DNA of 64,000 bases from Halorussus vallis (GCF_024138165.1 NZ_CP100000.1:2480001-2544000), one strand, 5' to 3'. Counted from the stretch's first letter, positions 8,775 to 17,447 are shown. Translations and numbers: made by a program. Notes: generated from the sequence alone by a model not told the origin.

Positions 8775-9530
8775 CTACGCGTCGTCGCTCCGGGTCGTCC
8801 GGTTCGCGTCCTCGCTCCCGCCGATGTTGGCGCAGTTCCGGAAGACCGAGACGGTCTCCTCGTCGCCGAGGTCGCCGGTCGACGCGAAGACGGCGACGAA
8901 CTGGTCCTCGTCGACGGACGCCGTGGCGTTCCCTTCGAGCGTCCTCGTCGCGCTCTGCGAGGAGGTCGAGTCTGGCGTAACCGACAGGGCGGTGACCTTG
9001 GCGGTGTACTCCGTCCCCTCGGGCGCGACGAACCGGACCTCACTGTCGTTGCAGGAGATCTCGACTTCCGGGACGGCGTCGGATTCCGTCTCGGTCGTCT
9101 CGGTCGTCGCGGTCGCCGACGCGTTTGCTTCGCTCGCGCAGTTGCGCACCGCCGACGCGACCGTCTCCTCTCCCGAGGAGTCCTGAACGAAGGCGAACGC
9201 GATTCCCTCGCCGTCGAGTTCGAACGTCTCGTTGCCCTCGACGCCCCCGACCGTCGAACTCGACACGTCGCTCTCGGTCGGCGTGACGTTCGCGACCGCG
9301 ACCGTGACCCGGTGGCTCGCGCCCTCGGGCGCCGTGAGTTCGACGGTGCCCTCGGTGCAGTTGACGTCGACGGTCACCTCGGTTTCGCCCGTCATCGCGT
9401 CCCCCGCGTCGAGTTCTCCGCGGTCGGTCGGTACCCCTCCATCGCCGATTCCCGCGCCGACGGTTCCGGCGCCCGCGACGAGCACCACCGCGAGTGCGAC
9501 GGCCGCGAGCGACCTCCCTGTCCGAAACAT
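8775..9530 (-). CDS. Secreted protein with two duplicated ~80-residue domains
   Basis: The chosen start at 9530 gives MFRTGRSLAAVALAVVLVAG, a Sec-type signal peptide, and is preceded by GGAG five bases upstream; an ATG eight codons earlier is less suitable. The 251-residue product contains two related domains. Each begins with 'C..(S/G).V.(L/F).APEG' followed by 'VTPxxSxxSSxT' and ends with '(E)ETV.S..RNCA', so each has a Cys near both ends, likely a disulfide. No known family is recognised. It is convergent with the FG-GAP gene and divergent from the second Gln-rich gene, so it may belong to the same extracellular system. Confidence 0.7.
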   Translation of the reverse strand: MFRTGRSLAAVALAVVLVAGAGTVGAGIGDGGVPTDRGELDAGDAMTGETEVTVDVNCTEGTVELTAPEGASHRVTVAVANVTPTESDVSSSTVGGVEGNETFELDGEGIAFAFVQDSSGEETVASAVRNCASEANASATATTETTETESDAVPEVEISCNDSEVRFVAPEGTEYTAKVTALSVTPDSTSSQSATRTLEGNATASVDEDQFVAVFASTGDLGDEETVSVFRNCANIGGSEDANRTTRSDDA

Positions 9531-9984
9531 ATCCGCTCCACATCGGCCGGGCATATATTACTTCTCCCGAGGTCGGTCCTCTGCGCTCGGCCGGAACTCT
9601 CCGAAAGTCGGAGCGACTCGATACGGTCAGCTATCGGAATTAACTGGCTTGCTAACCGGTTTCGCACGCGTTCGGACGTCCGTTACTTCCGGTCGGAACG
9701 CGTCGGGGCAAAGTTCGCCGCGTTCACCCCGGCAAAACGGGAGTTTTCCGGGACGAATCGAACGATACTCGCGTTTCAAGCTCCGACCGGCGGAGTCTCG
9801 ATTCCGAGAGCGCCGGACGGCGGCCGAGTCGACTCGGTTTTCCGAGAGTACTCTGAAACCGAAGCAACGCGCATTATGTGGGGATATACGACGGATAATC
9901 TCCGTTATCGTTGCCAATGTAGGTGAATAACAAAGTCAGGAAATGCTGAACGTCGCGGTGCGGCAGGGGAGCCGCAGTGAAACA
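9531..9984. other. Intergenic region between divergent secreted-protein genes
   Basis: About 450 bases without a gene. A TATA-like ATATAT patch (9551-9558) serves the minus-strand gene. The plus-strand promoter for the Gln-rich repeat gene occupies the right end. The remaining middle section shows no clear structure. Confidence 0.5.
9896..9937 (+). promoter_or_regulatory. Promoter of Gln-rich repeat gene, matches that of FG-GAP gene
   Basis: TAATCTCCGTTATCG (9896-9910), TTGCCA (9911-9916) and ATAACAAAGTC (9927-9937) repeat, in order, blocks found at 4271-4311. The last block is identical over 11 bases. Spacing between blocks differs by a few bases. Confidence 0.65.
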
Positions 9985-12618
9985 ATGAGAATCAGGAAAT
10001 CGACAGTTGGCCGGTTCATGGCGCTGTTGTTCGCGCTCGTAGTCGCGACCAGCGTCATGGTGCCCGGTTTCGCAGCAGCGACGACCGCGCAGCCGCAGTG
10101 CGCCGACGACCAGTCGCAGACGCAGTGGGTAGATGCCAATCAGTCGGCGTCCGAGCAGTCAATCGGAGTCGGCAATAATCAGTCCGGTGAGCAGAACATC
10201 GACGGCGGTCTCGACCAGGACCAGTCCGCGACCGGCGACGACAACTGCCAGACGCAGGCGCAGGGAATCACCGAAGGTAACCAGTCGCAGGATCAGGTTA
10301 TCCTCCTCGGCGCCTACAACGACCAGAGCGGCGTGCAGAACGCCGACGTCTACGGCGACCAGGACCAGTCGATCGAGAACGGCGACAACAACACCCAGGA
10401 GGCCTACGGCGACTACTACTTCGACCAGCGCCAGATTCAGGCCATCTTCTACGGCGCCGGTAACGACCAAGACGGTTCCCAGGACGCCTCCCAGTCGAGC
10501 GACCAGGTCCAGTCGGTCGAGAACGGGTCGAGCAACCTCCAGATAGAGGACAGCTACCAGGACATCGCCCAGAAGCAGGTCCAGTTCGTCGCCTTCGGCA
10601 ACAACAACGACCAGGACGCGGGCCAGGCGGCGTCCCAGGACAACGACCAGGTCCAGTCGGTCGAGAACGGGTCGAACAACACCCAGTACGCGAGCAACGA
10701 ACAGACCATCGCTCAGCGACTGGCGCAGGTCGTGCTCTTCGGCGACGGTAACGACCAGAACGCGGCCCAGACCGCGGCCCAGGACAACGAGCAGGTCCAG
10801 ACGATAGAGAACGGGTCGAACAACACCCAGGTCGCGACCAACGACCAGGAAGCCACCCAGGACCTGGCGCAGGTCGTCGTCTTCGGTGACGACAACGAGC
10901 AGACCGGCGACCAGGACGTCTTCCAGGAGAACGACCAGGTCCAGTCGGTCGAGAACGGGTCGGACAACACCCAGTCTGCCGACAACGAGCAGAGCGCCGA
11001 CCAGCACAGCGAGCAGGACGTCTACTACGGCGACAACAACACGCAGGCGTCGAACCAGAACGCCGCGCAGGTCAACGACCAGAACCAGTCCATCGTCGAC
11101 GGCTCCAACAGTTCGCAGTCGGCCGCCAACGACCAGGACATCTCGCAGAGCGACGACCAGGACATCACCAACGGCGACAAGAACCTGCAGGAGTCCGATC
11201 AGGACGCTTCGCAGACCAACGCGCAGGACCAGAACGCGACCGGCGACTACAACGAGCAGTCGGCCGACAACGACCAGGACGCTTCGCAGTCGAGCGACCA
11301 GTCGGTCAAGAACGGTGACAAGAACGACCAGATCAACGACCAGGACGCTGCCCAGTCGAGCGACCAGGAGCAGGACGTCACCGGCGACTACAACGACCAG
11401 GACGCCGAGAGCGACCAGGACGCCGACCAGGACAACGAGCAGTCGGTCAAGAACGGCGACAAGAACGACCAGACCAACGACCAGGACGCTGCCCAGTCGA
11501 ACGAGCAGGACCAGGACGCTCGCGGCGACTACAACGACCAGGACGCCGACAGCGACCAGGACAGCGACCAGAACAACGACCAGTCGGTCAAGAACGGCGA
11601 CAAGAACGACCAGTCGAACACCCAGAGCAGCGGACAGAACAGCGAACAGGAGCAGATAGCGAACGGCGACGACAACGACCAGGACGCCGACAGCGACCAG
11701 GAGAGCGACCAAGACAGCGAACAGTCGGTCAAAGACGGCGACAAGAACGACCAGGACAGCGACCAGGAGAGCGACCAGACCAACGACCAGGTCCAGGGCG
11801 CTCAGGGTGACGACAACGAGCAGGACGCCGAGAGCGACCAGGACAACGACCAGGACAGCGAACAGTCGGTCAAGGACGGCGACAAGAACGACCAGGACAG
11901 CGACCAAGACAGCGAGCAGAACAGCCAGCAGGACCAGGGCGCTCAGGGTGACGACAACGAGCAGGACGCCGAAAGCGACCAGGACAGCGACCAGAACAGC
12001 GAGCAGGAAGTCGAGGACGGCGACAAGAACGACCAGGAGTCGGACCAGACCAGCGACCAGAACTCCGACCAGGAGCAGGACGCTCGCGGTGACGACAACG
12101 ACCAGGACCAGAGCAGCGACCAAGAGAGCGACCAGGACAGCGAGCAGTCGGTCGAAGACGGCGACAACAACGACCAGGAGAGCGACCAGAGCAGCGACCA
12201 GGAGAGCGACCAGACTCAGGCCGCCAGCGGTAGCGGCAACGACCAGGACCAGAGCCAGAGCAGCGACGTCGACCAAGACAGCGAGCAGGAAGTCGAGGAC
12301 GGTAGCAACAACGACCAGGACCAGTCGTCGAGTGCCTCCACCGACCAGGACCAGAGCCAGTCGGCCAGCGGCACCGACAACGACCAGGACCAGAGTCAGA
12401 GCGCCGACGTCGACCAGGACCAGAGCCAGAGCGCGTCTGGCGACGGTAACGACCAGGACCAGAGCCAGACGGTTTCGACCGACCAGGACCAGAGTCAGAG
12501 CACGTCCGGTAGCGGCAACGACCAGGACCAGAGCCAGTCGGTCAGCATCGACACCGACCAGGACCAGGACTCGGACAACAGCACGTCGGTCATGACGGCT
12601 CCGCCGCTCGGCTTCTGA
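9985..12618 (+). CDS. Secreted Gln/Asp/Asn-rich repeat protein (curlin-like repeats)
   Basis: From the ATG at 9985 the product is 877 residues. A Sec signal (MRIRKSTVGRFMALLFALVV, then AxA-like GFAAATTA) precedes about 34 tandem units of 23-24 residues. The consensus is roughly 's-V-x-n-G-d-x-N-d-Q-x6-Q-x3-Q-x3-Q', with alternate units forming 46-48-residue super-repeats. The Gly-x-x-Asn-x-x and regularly spaced Gln pattern resembles curlin (CsgA) repeats, which form amyloid beta-solenoids. Early units keep aromatic/aliphatic residues (VVLFGDGN); later ones are nearly all D, N, Q and S. Only two Cys, no anchor. An upstream ATG (9943) would add 14 residues. Fibre formation is inferred. Confidence 0.8.
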   Translation: MRIRKSTVGRFMALLFALVVATSVMVPGFAAATTAQPQCADDQSQTQWVDANQSASEQSIGVGNNQSGEQNIDGGLDQDQSATGDDNCQTQAQGITEGNQSQDQVILLGAYNDQSGVQNADVYGDQDQSIENGDNNTQEAYGDYYFDQRQIQAIFYGAGNDQDGSQDASQSSDQVQSVENGSSNLQIEDSYQDIAQKQVQFVAFGNNNDQDAGQAASQDNDQVQSVENGSNNTQYASNEQTIAQRLAQVVLFGDGNDQNAAQTAAQDNEQVQTIENGSNNTQVATNDQEATQDLAQVVVFGDDNEQTGDQDVFQENDQVQSVENGSDNTQSADNEQSADQHSEQDVYYGDNNTQASNQNAAQVNDQNQSIVDGSNSSQSAANDQDISQSDDQDITNGDKNLQESDQDASQTNAQDQNATGDYNEQSADNDQDASQSSDQSVKNGDKNDQINDQDAAQSSDQEQDVTGDYNDQDAESDQDADQDNEQSVKNGDKNDQTNDQDAAQSNEQDQDARGDYNDQDADSDQDSDQNNDQSVKNGDKNDQSNTQSSGQNSEQEQIANGDDNDQDADSDQESDQDSEQSVKDGDKNDQDSDQESDQTNDQVQGAQGDDNEQDAESDQDNDQDSEQSVKDGDKNDQDSDQDSEQNSQQDQGAQGDDNEQDAESDQDSDQNSEQEVEDGDKNDQESDQTSDQNSDQEQDARGDDNDQDQSSDQESDQDSEQSVEDGDNNDQESDQSSDQESDQTQAASGSGNDQDQSQSSDVDQDSEQEVEDGSNNDQDQSSSASTDQDQSQSASGTDNDQDQSQSADVDQDQSQSASGDGNDQDQSQTVSTDQDQSQSTSGSGNDQDQSQSVSIDTDQDQDSDNSTSVMTAPPLGF
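10162..12567 (+). repeat. About 34 tandem coding repeats of ~70 bp
   Basis: Tandem units of 69-72 bases such as aacgaccaggac... encode the G..N.Q...Q motif. Units in the middle third (SVKNGDKNDQ / GDYNDQDA pairs) are nearly identical at the DNA level, implying recent duplication or recombination. Confidence 0.85.
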
Positions 12619-12771
12619 ACTGACGACGCGACACCTTTTCTTTCGGCGACGCGCTCGACCGAGGAGTGGCGACGCCGTCCGGACGAGCGCCCCCGGGGCG
12701 ACGCCGACCGACGCCCCGCGGCCGCTTCGACGACACGCTTTTCACCGGAAATCCCCAACTGACGCCCAACA

Positions 12772-13227
12772 GTGGCCATCACGGACAAAATCTACGTCAA
12801 GAACCACCGCCAGATCGGGTCGCAGTTGGAGACCAACATCCCGAAAGGCGCGTTCAAGGGCGCGACCCTCGACATGCTCTTCCAGGGCGACAACCTCGCC
12901 AAACTGGACGACACCACTCAGGAGCGGGTGCTGGACTTCGCCGAGGACTTCCTGGACTGCGACTGCCAGAGCAACCCCTACTGTGGCTGTCCGGAACGGA
13001 AGTTCATGCGGTACCTGCTCGAACTCCGCGAGCAGGGACTCGGCCCCGACGCCATCGTCGACGTGATGAGCGACGACTACATGGTGTACGCCTACTCGGG
13101 CGACGTGCTGTCGTTCCTCGACGACTCGGTCCGGACGCTCGAAGCGGTCGAGGAACTCGCGGGCGTCGAGGGCGACGGCGAGGCCGAGGAACGGGCCCGC
13201 CGGAAGAAAAAGCACCTCTCGGGATAG
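12772..13227 (+). CDS. Conserved haloarchaeal protein, DUF5814-like
   Basis: A 151-residue soluble protein starting at GTG. It begins AITDKIYVKNHRQIG, has a tight Cys cluster DCDCQSNPYCGC (about residues 62-73) that could bind a metal, and ends in a basic ARRKKKH tail. The N-terminal part resembles the DUF5814 region associated with haloarchaeal helicases, but no helicase motif is present here. It stands alone between the Gln-rich repeat gene and the ribbon-helix-helix gene. The family call is from memory and moderate. Confidence 0.65.
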   Translation: MAITDKIYVKNHRQIGSQLETNIPKGAFKGATLDMLFQGDNLAKLDDTTQERVLDFAEDFLDCDCQSNPYCGCPERKFMRYLLELREQGLGPDAIVDVMSDDYMVYAYSGDVLSFLDDSVRTLEAVEELAGVEGDGEAEERARRKKKHLSG

Positions 13228-13335
13228 GCTCCGACGCTCCTCCGTCGTCTCGCGAAAGCCGGTCCGCGGAACCACCGTCCGAACCCGCGTCTCGGATTTG
13301 CCCGTCCGTCTCTCCGTCTTCCGGTTTCTCCGGTA

Positions 13336-13749
13336 CTACCCCAGTCGGTACGTCCCGTCTCGTTCCCGGTCGTCGTCCAGGTCTTCGAGGTGGATGACCT
13401 CCTCGACGTCCTCCTCCTCGTCGAGTCTGTCCTGGAGGTGGGTGGCGAACTGCTTGTACTCCTGGAGTTGTTCGCGGAGGTGGTCGGCCTCCAGTTCCAG
13501 GCGCTCGTGTTCCCGGACGAAGCTCTTGGGGACTTCGACCTTCGGGGGGAACTCGGTTTCGTCGCCGGTTTCCTCGGCGAGTTCGCGCTCGGGCACGACC
13601 TTCACTCGACCGTCGTGGGCGACCAGCGTGTCGACGTAGTCGCGAAAGACCGCAGAGAGGGAGATGTCGCGCTCCTCGGCGATCTCCCGGAGCGTCTCGA
13701 AGGAGTCCTCGTTGACGCGGAAGGAGATAGTCTTGTTCTTGTTACCCAT
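13336..13749 (-). CDS. Ribbon-helix-helix DNA-binding protein with coiled coil
   Basis: The 137-residue protein starts at 13749 (MGNKNKTISFRVNEDSF). Residues 1-45 match a ribbon-helix-helix domain (beta strand KTISFRV, helices ETLREIAEERDIS and AVFRDYVDTLV). Residues about 75-120 are a Leu/Glu-rich predicted coiled coil, and the tail is acidic. A dyad GTTACC-N6-GGTAAC overlaps its own start codon, consistent with autoregulation. The first nine codons of the longer frame are unlikely. Its targets are unknown; it is divergent from cydAB, 241 bases away, which makes those genes one candidate. Confidence 0.75.
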   Translation of the reverse strand: MGNKNKTISFRVNEDSFETLREIAEERDISLSAVFRDYVDTLVAHDGRVKVVPERELAEETGDETEFPPKVEVPKSFVREHERLELEADHLREQLQEYKQFATHLQDRLDEEEDVEEVIHLEDLDDDRERDGTYRLG

Positions 13750-13758
13750 CGTGGTAAC
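13741..13758. promoter_or_regulatory. Candidate operator overlapping the RHH gene start
   Basis: Perfect inverted repeat GTTACC-N6-GGTAAC, with the ATG of the ribbon-helix-helix gene inside the spacer. RHH dimers typically bind such dyads, so autorepression is plausible. Confidence 0.5.
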
Positions 13759-13990
13759 CTGTCGCAGGCGCGGCACTTAAGCGTTCGCTCGTTCGCCGCC
13801 CGCGACTCGGCGACCCGCGCCGCAGACACCGACGGGACCACCGGCCGCCACCACCTACCCGACCTGTCGGTCGCCGCCGACGCCGGCCGCCGGACCCGAC
13901 GGCCGGCGTCGTTCGCCGCTCCCTCCGGCGATTCTCACGAACTTGGAATCGGCTGGCGGGACTTACGTCCTCGGCGCGAACGTTCGCTCG

Positions 13991-15433
13991 ATGGTAGACC
14001 CCGTGACCGCCTCGCGCCTCCAGTTCGCGCTGACGACCATCGTCCACATCGTCTTCCCCGTGATGAGCATGGGACTGGCGCCGTTCCTCGTCTACTTCAC
14101 GTGGAAGGAGGTGCGGACCGGCGCGGCGCTCTACGAGCGCCTGCGCCGGTTCTGGACGAAGATTTTCGCCGTGAGTTTCGCGGTCGGCACCGTCACCGGC
14201 CTCGTCCTGGAGTTCGAGTTCGGCACCAACTTCGCGGCGTTCTCGACGGCCGCCGGCGAACTGTTCGGCGGGCCGCTGGCCGCCGAGGGGATGATGGCGT
14301 TCTTCCTCGAAGCCACCTTCCTCGGCATCTTCGTGTTCGGCCGCGAGCGGGTTTCCGACCGGCTCTACTTCCTGTCGAGCGTCCTCGTCGGCCTCGGCAC
14401 GTGGCTGTCGGCGGTGTGGATTCTCATCGCCAACTCGTGGATGCAGACCCCGCGCGGGTTCGAGATGGCGACGAAGAACGGCCACCCGGTCGTCCTGCTG
14501 ACCGACCCCATCGCCGCCTACGCCAATCCCCGCTTCCCCTGGATGTTCGTCCACATGCAGAACGCCGCGGTGCTCACCGTCTCGCTGTTCATGGTGGGCG
14601 TGGCGGCCTACCACGTCTACCGGCGGCGACACCTCGGCGTCGTCGACGGCGGCAACTTCGACGGGCGGTTCTGGCGGGCGACGCTCAAGGTCGCGGTCGT
14701 CGGCCTCGTGATAACCGCGCCGTTCCAGGTGGTCCACGGCGACGCCTACGGCCGCCACGTCGCCGAAACCCAGCCCCAGAAGTTCGCCGCGATGGAGGCG
14801 GTCTGGGAGACCGACAGCTACGTCCCCGAGTACATCGTCGCGTTCCCGACCAGCGTCGAGGACCTCACCGACCCGCGCGCGAAGGAACTGTTCGGCATCG
14901 GCATCCCCGGCGGGGCGTCGTGGCTCGCCAGCGGCGGCGACGCCTCCGCCGAAATCACGGGGCTGAACGAGTTCGAGGGGTCGCCGCCCGTCGCGATCGT
15001 CTTCTGGTCGTTCCGGGCGATGGTCGCGATGGGGTTCTGGTTCGTCCTCCTGGCGTTCTGGGCGGCCTACCGGTGGTACTCGGGTGAACTGTACGAGGAC
15101 CGCCTGCTCCAGAAGGCGCTGATGGCGTCGGGACTGCTGGGCTTCCTCGGCGTCGAACTCGGCTGGATCGTCACCGAGGTGGGCCGCCAGCCGTGGGTCA
15201 TCCAGGGCGTGATGAAGACGACCGCGGGCGTCTCGCCCGGCCTCACCGGGACCGAGGCCACGCTCACGCTCGCAGGGTTCGCGGTCGGCTACCTCGCGCT
15301 CCTCTCCGTGTACGCCTACGTGGTCGGCCGCATCGTCCGCCGCGGGCCGAGCGGGGAGCGTCCCGACTACGACGACCTCCCCGAGGAACCCGACGGGGCC
15401 CGGGTCCTGACGGGGGTGTCCGGCGATGATTGA
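13991..15433 (+). CDS. cydA: Cytochrome bd quinol oxidase subunit I
   Basis: A 480-residue membrane protein. The start at 13991 gives MVDPVTASRLQFALTTIVH, matching family N-termini, including the conserved His ligand region; an upstream TTG at 13943 would add 16 atypical residues. About nine hydrophobic helices are visible, with 'GTVTGLVLEFEFGTN', 'EATFLGIF' and the diagnostic 'EVGRQPW' motif. With CydB it oxidises quinol and reduces oxygen to water with high affinity, contributing to membrane potential. The stop overlaps cydB by 8 bases. A hairpin with 11-base arms lies upstream (13879-13910). Confidence 0.93.
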   Translation: MVDPVTASRLQFALTTIVHIVFPVMSMGLAPFLVYFTWKEVRTGAALYERLRRFWTKIFAVSFAVGTVTGLVLEFEFGTNFAAFSTAAGELFGGPLAAEGMMAFFLEATFLGIFVFGRERVSDRLYFLSSVLVGLGTWLSAVWILIANSWMQTPRGFEMATKNGHPVVLLTDPIAAYANPRFPWMFVHMQNAAVLTVSLFMVGVAAYHVYRRRHLGVVDGGNFDGRFWRATLKVAVVGLVITAPFQVVHGDAYGRHVAETQPQKFAAMEAVWETDSYVPEYIVAFPTSVEDLTDPRAKELFGIGIPGGASWLASGGDASAEITGLNEFEGSPPVAIVFWSFRAMVAMGFWFVLLAFWAAYRWYSGELYEDRLLQKALMASGLLGFLGVELGWIVTEVGRQPWVIQGVMKTTAGVSPGLTGTEATLTLAGFAVGYLALLSVYAYVVGRIVRRGPSGERPDYDDLPEEPDGARVLTGVSGDD

Positions 15434-16436
15434 AACCGTCGCTCATCCGCGAGCACTCGTTCCCGCGGTGGTCCGATTCGGCGTCGACCTGGCCGACCTC
15501 TGGTTCGGCGTCGTGTTCGCGTTCCTCGCCGTCTTCCTGTTCCTCGACGGGTGGGACTTCGGCGTCGGTGCCATCTTCGCCACCCGGGAAAGCGACCACG
15601 AGCGCGAACAGTGCCTGGCGGCCATCGGCCCGTTCTGGGACGGCAACGAGGTCTGGCTGGTCGTCTTCGGCGGCGCGCTCTTCGCGGCGTTCCCGCCGGC
15701 GTACGCCGCCCTCTTCAGCCGCCACTACCTCCTGCTGTTCGGCGTGCTCGGCGCGCTCGTCCTCCGCGGCCTCGCCCCGGAGTTCTACGAACAGCGCGAG
15801 GACGCGACCTGGAAGCGCTGGTGGGGTCGGGCGTTCGTCGTCGGAAGCGTCGGCGCGCCGTTCCTGCTCGGCGTCTTCGCCGGAAACTGGCTCCTGGGCG
15901 CGACCGGCGTCCCGCTCGCGTCGGTGGTCGTCGGCCTGGCCGTGGTGGCGCTCAACGTCGCCGCCGGGGCGGCGTTCCTCCGACTGAAGACGACGGGACC
16001 GCTCGCCGAGGCGATGCCCCGGTACGGGACTCGCGCCGCCGCCGCGTACCTCGCGCTGGTGGTCGTCGCACTCGGACTGTTGGCGCTCCGCCACGGCCTC
16101 CTGGACGCCCTGCTGGCGATTCCGTCGCTGGCGCTCGTGGTGACCTCCGTCGTCCTCTGTGCGTGCTACGTCGTCGCACTTCGGGACGACCGCCGCTACC
16201 TCGCTCTCGGGGCCGCGGGCGGGACGACGGGCGCGCTGGTCGCGCTGGTCGGGGTTCTGCTCTATCCCGCGGTGGACCCCCGGACCGGACTCACGGTCGA
16301 GCAGGCCATCGTCGGGTCGCCCGCGGTCGAACTGCTGACCGTCGCCGCCGCGCTCCTGCTCCCGCTGGTGGCGACGTACTTCGCGGTGGTCTACTCGGTG
16401 TTCAGCGGTCCCATCGAGGTCGAGGAGGCGTACTGA
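15426..16436 (+). CDS. cydB: Cytochrome bd quinol oxidase subunit II
   Basis: A 336-residue polytopic protein with the CydB hallmarks 'FLDGWDFGVGAIF' and 'GPFWDGNEVWLVVFGGALFAAFP' in the first 90 residues, then six or more hydrophobic helices. It pairs with CydA in the high-affinity bd oxidase. The 8-base overlap with cydA indicates one transcript. No cydC/D-type assembly ABC genes or cydX-like small gene are visible nearby, which is usual for archaeal cydAB pairs. A strong hairpin follows at 16463-16496. Confidence 0.93.
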   Translation: MIETVAHPRALVPAVVRFGVDLADLWFGVVFAFLAVFLFLDGWDFGVGAIFATRESDHEREQCLAAIGPFWDGNEVWLVVFGGALFAAFPPAYAALFSRHYLLLFGVLGALVLRGLAPEFYEQREDATWKRWWGRAFVVGSVGAPFLLGVFAGNWLLGATGVPLASVVVGLAVVALNVAAGAAFLRLKTTGPLAEAMPRYGTRAAAAYLALVVVALGLLALRHGLLDALLAIPSLALVVTSVVLCACYVVALRDDRRYLALGAAGGTTGALVALVGVLLYPAVDPRTGLTVEQAIVGSPAVELLTVAAALLLPLVATYFAVVYSVFSGPIEVEEAY

Positions 16437-16462
16437 GCGGGCACTCGCCCGGCCCTCCCTCA

Positions 16463-16496
16463 GGCGCTCGTCGGGGCAACTGCCCCGACGAGCGCC
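16463..16496. terminator. Strong hairpin after cydB
   Basis: Sixteen-base arms (ggcgctcgtcggggca and complement) with a 2-base loop lie 26 bases after cydB and 17 bases before the MscS gene. There is no T-run, so it may be a processing or pausing structure rather than a classical terminator. Confidence 0.5.
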
Positions 16497-16512
16497 CAGA
16501 CTGGCCGGAACG

Positions 16513-17391
16513 TTGAGGGACGCGCCGGCCGTCCTCCCGGAGGTGACGAGCGGCGCACGAAGCGCGAGTACGGTCGTCCGGCAGTTCGAAGGCCCCGAAC
16601 TTCCGGGGGTTCCGGAGGGCGGGTACGTCGGTGCGCTCTGGGACGTCGTCGTGTTCCTCGTCGTCTTCGGGGTGCTGTACGAACTCGGCAAGCGCGTGGT
16701 CGAACCCGTCGTCGCGCGGACGCTGGAGAACTCGCCCGTCCAGCGGACCGCCGCGAGCACCCTGCGGAAGATAGTCCACGTCGTGATTCTCCTGCTGGCG
16801 CTCCGACTCGCCCTCGACGTGGCCGACTACGGCTACCTGCTGTCGCTCCCGCCGACGTTCGCCGCGGCGCTCACGGTCGCCATCGGCTTCGCCAGCCGCG
16901 ACATCGCCTCGAACCTCGTCTCCGGCATCTTCATCGTCACCGACCCGGAGTTCAATATCGGCGATTGGATACGCTGGAAGGACAGCGAGGGCGTCATCGA
17001 GGACATCAGCTTCAGGGTCACCCGCGTCCGAACCTTCGACAACGAACTCCTGACCGTACCCAACTCCGAACTCGCCACGAACGCGGTGGTCAACGCGGTG
17101 GCGAAGTCGCCCCGGCGGGTTTCGCACACCTTCCACGTGAGCGACGAGACGAACCTCGGCCGGGCGGCGTCGCTCCTCGTCGACGAGGCCCGCAGCGACG
17201 GCGACATCCTCGAACGACCCGCGCCGACGGTCAGGGTCGTGGAACTCGACAACTCGCTGGCGGGCCTCCAGGCCCGGTTCTGGATCGAGAAGCCGAGCAG
17301 GGAGGCGTTCATGACCATCCGGTCGGCGTACCTCCAGCGTGTCAACGCCCGGTTCGCCGAGGAGGGTATCGACCTGCCGCAGAACTGGTGA
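16513..17391 (+). CDS. MscS-type mechanosensitive channel
   Basis: About 292 residues. Three hydrophobic segments precede the MscS pore/beta region 'IGFASRDIASNLVSGIFIVTDPEFNIGDWI', followed by 'GVIEDISFRVTRVRTFDNELLTVPNS' and a mixed alpha/beta C-terminal cage. It would release solutes on hypo-osmotic shock. The frame opens with TTG at 16513; a GTG at 16543 preceded by a GGAG-like sequence is an alternative, and the exact start is unsure. Located between cydAB and the osmolyte-transport cluster, it may join osmotic adjustment, though no co-transcription is evident. Confidence 0.88.
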   Translation: MRDAPAVLPEVTSGARSASTVVRQFEGPELPGVPEGGYVGALWDVVVFLVVFGVLYELGKRVVEPVVARTLENSPVQRTAASTLRKIVHVVILLLALRLALDVADYGYLLSLPPTFAAALTVAIGFASRDIASNLVSGIFIVTDPEFNIGDWIRWKDSEGVIEDISFRVTRVRTFDNELLTVPNSELATNAVVNAVAKSPRRVSHTFHVSDETNLGRAASLLVDEARSDGDILERPAPTVRVVELDNSLAGLQARFWIEKPSREAFMTIRSAYLQRVNARFAEEGIDLPQNW

Positions 17392-17447
17392 GTCGAGGCC
17401 GGAGTGAGTCGGGGTCGGACGTCGCTCGTCCGAGGTCGAACCGACGA

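Noticed and set aside
9943-9984. Upstream ATG as start of the Gln-rich repeat protein
   Set aside because: It would put 14 polar residues before the signal peptide; the ATG at 9985 begins a standard n-region. Kept as an alternative only.
10159-12276. Leu/Val-rich minus-strand reading frame opposite the repeat gene
   Set aside because: Mirror image of the Gln/Asp repeats. Alternating Leu/Val is the antisense of CAG/GAC codons, and the plus frame has a signal peptide and promoter.
10162-12567. Possible CRISPR-like regular repeats
   Set aside because: The repeats are coding, in frame, lack unique spacers and vary at third positions.
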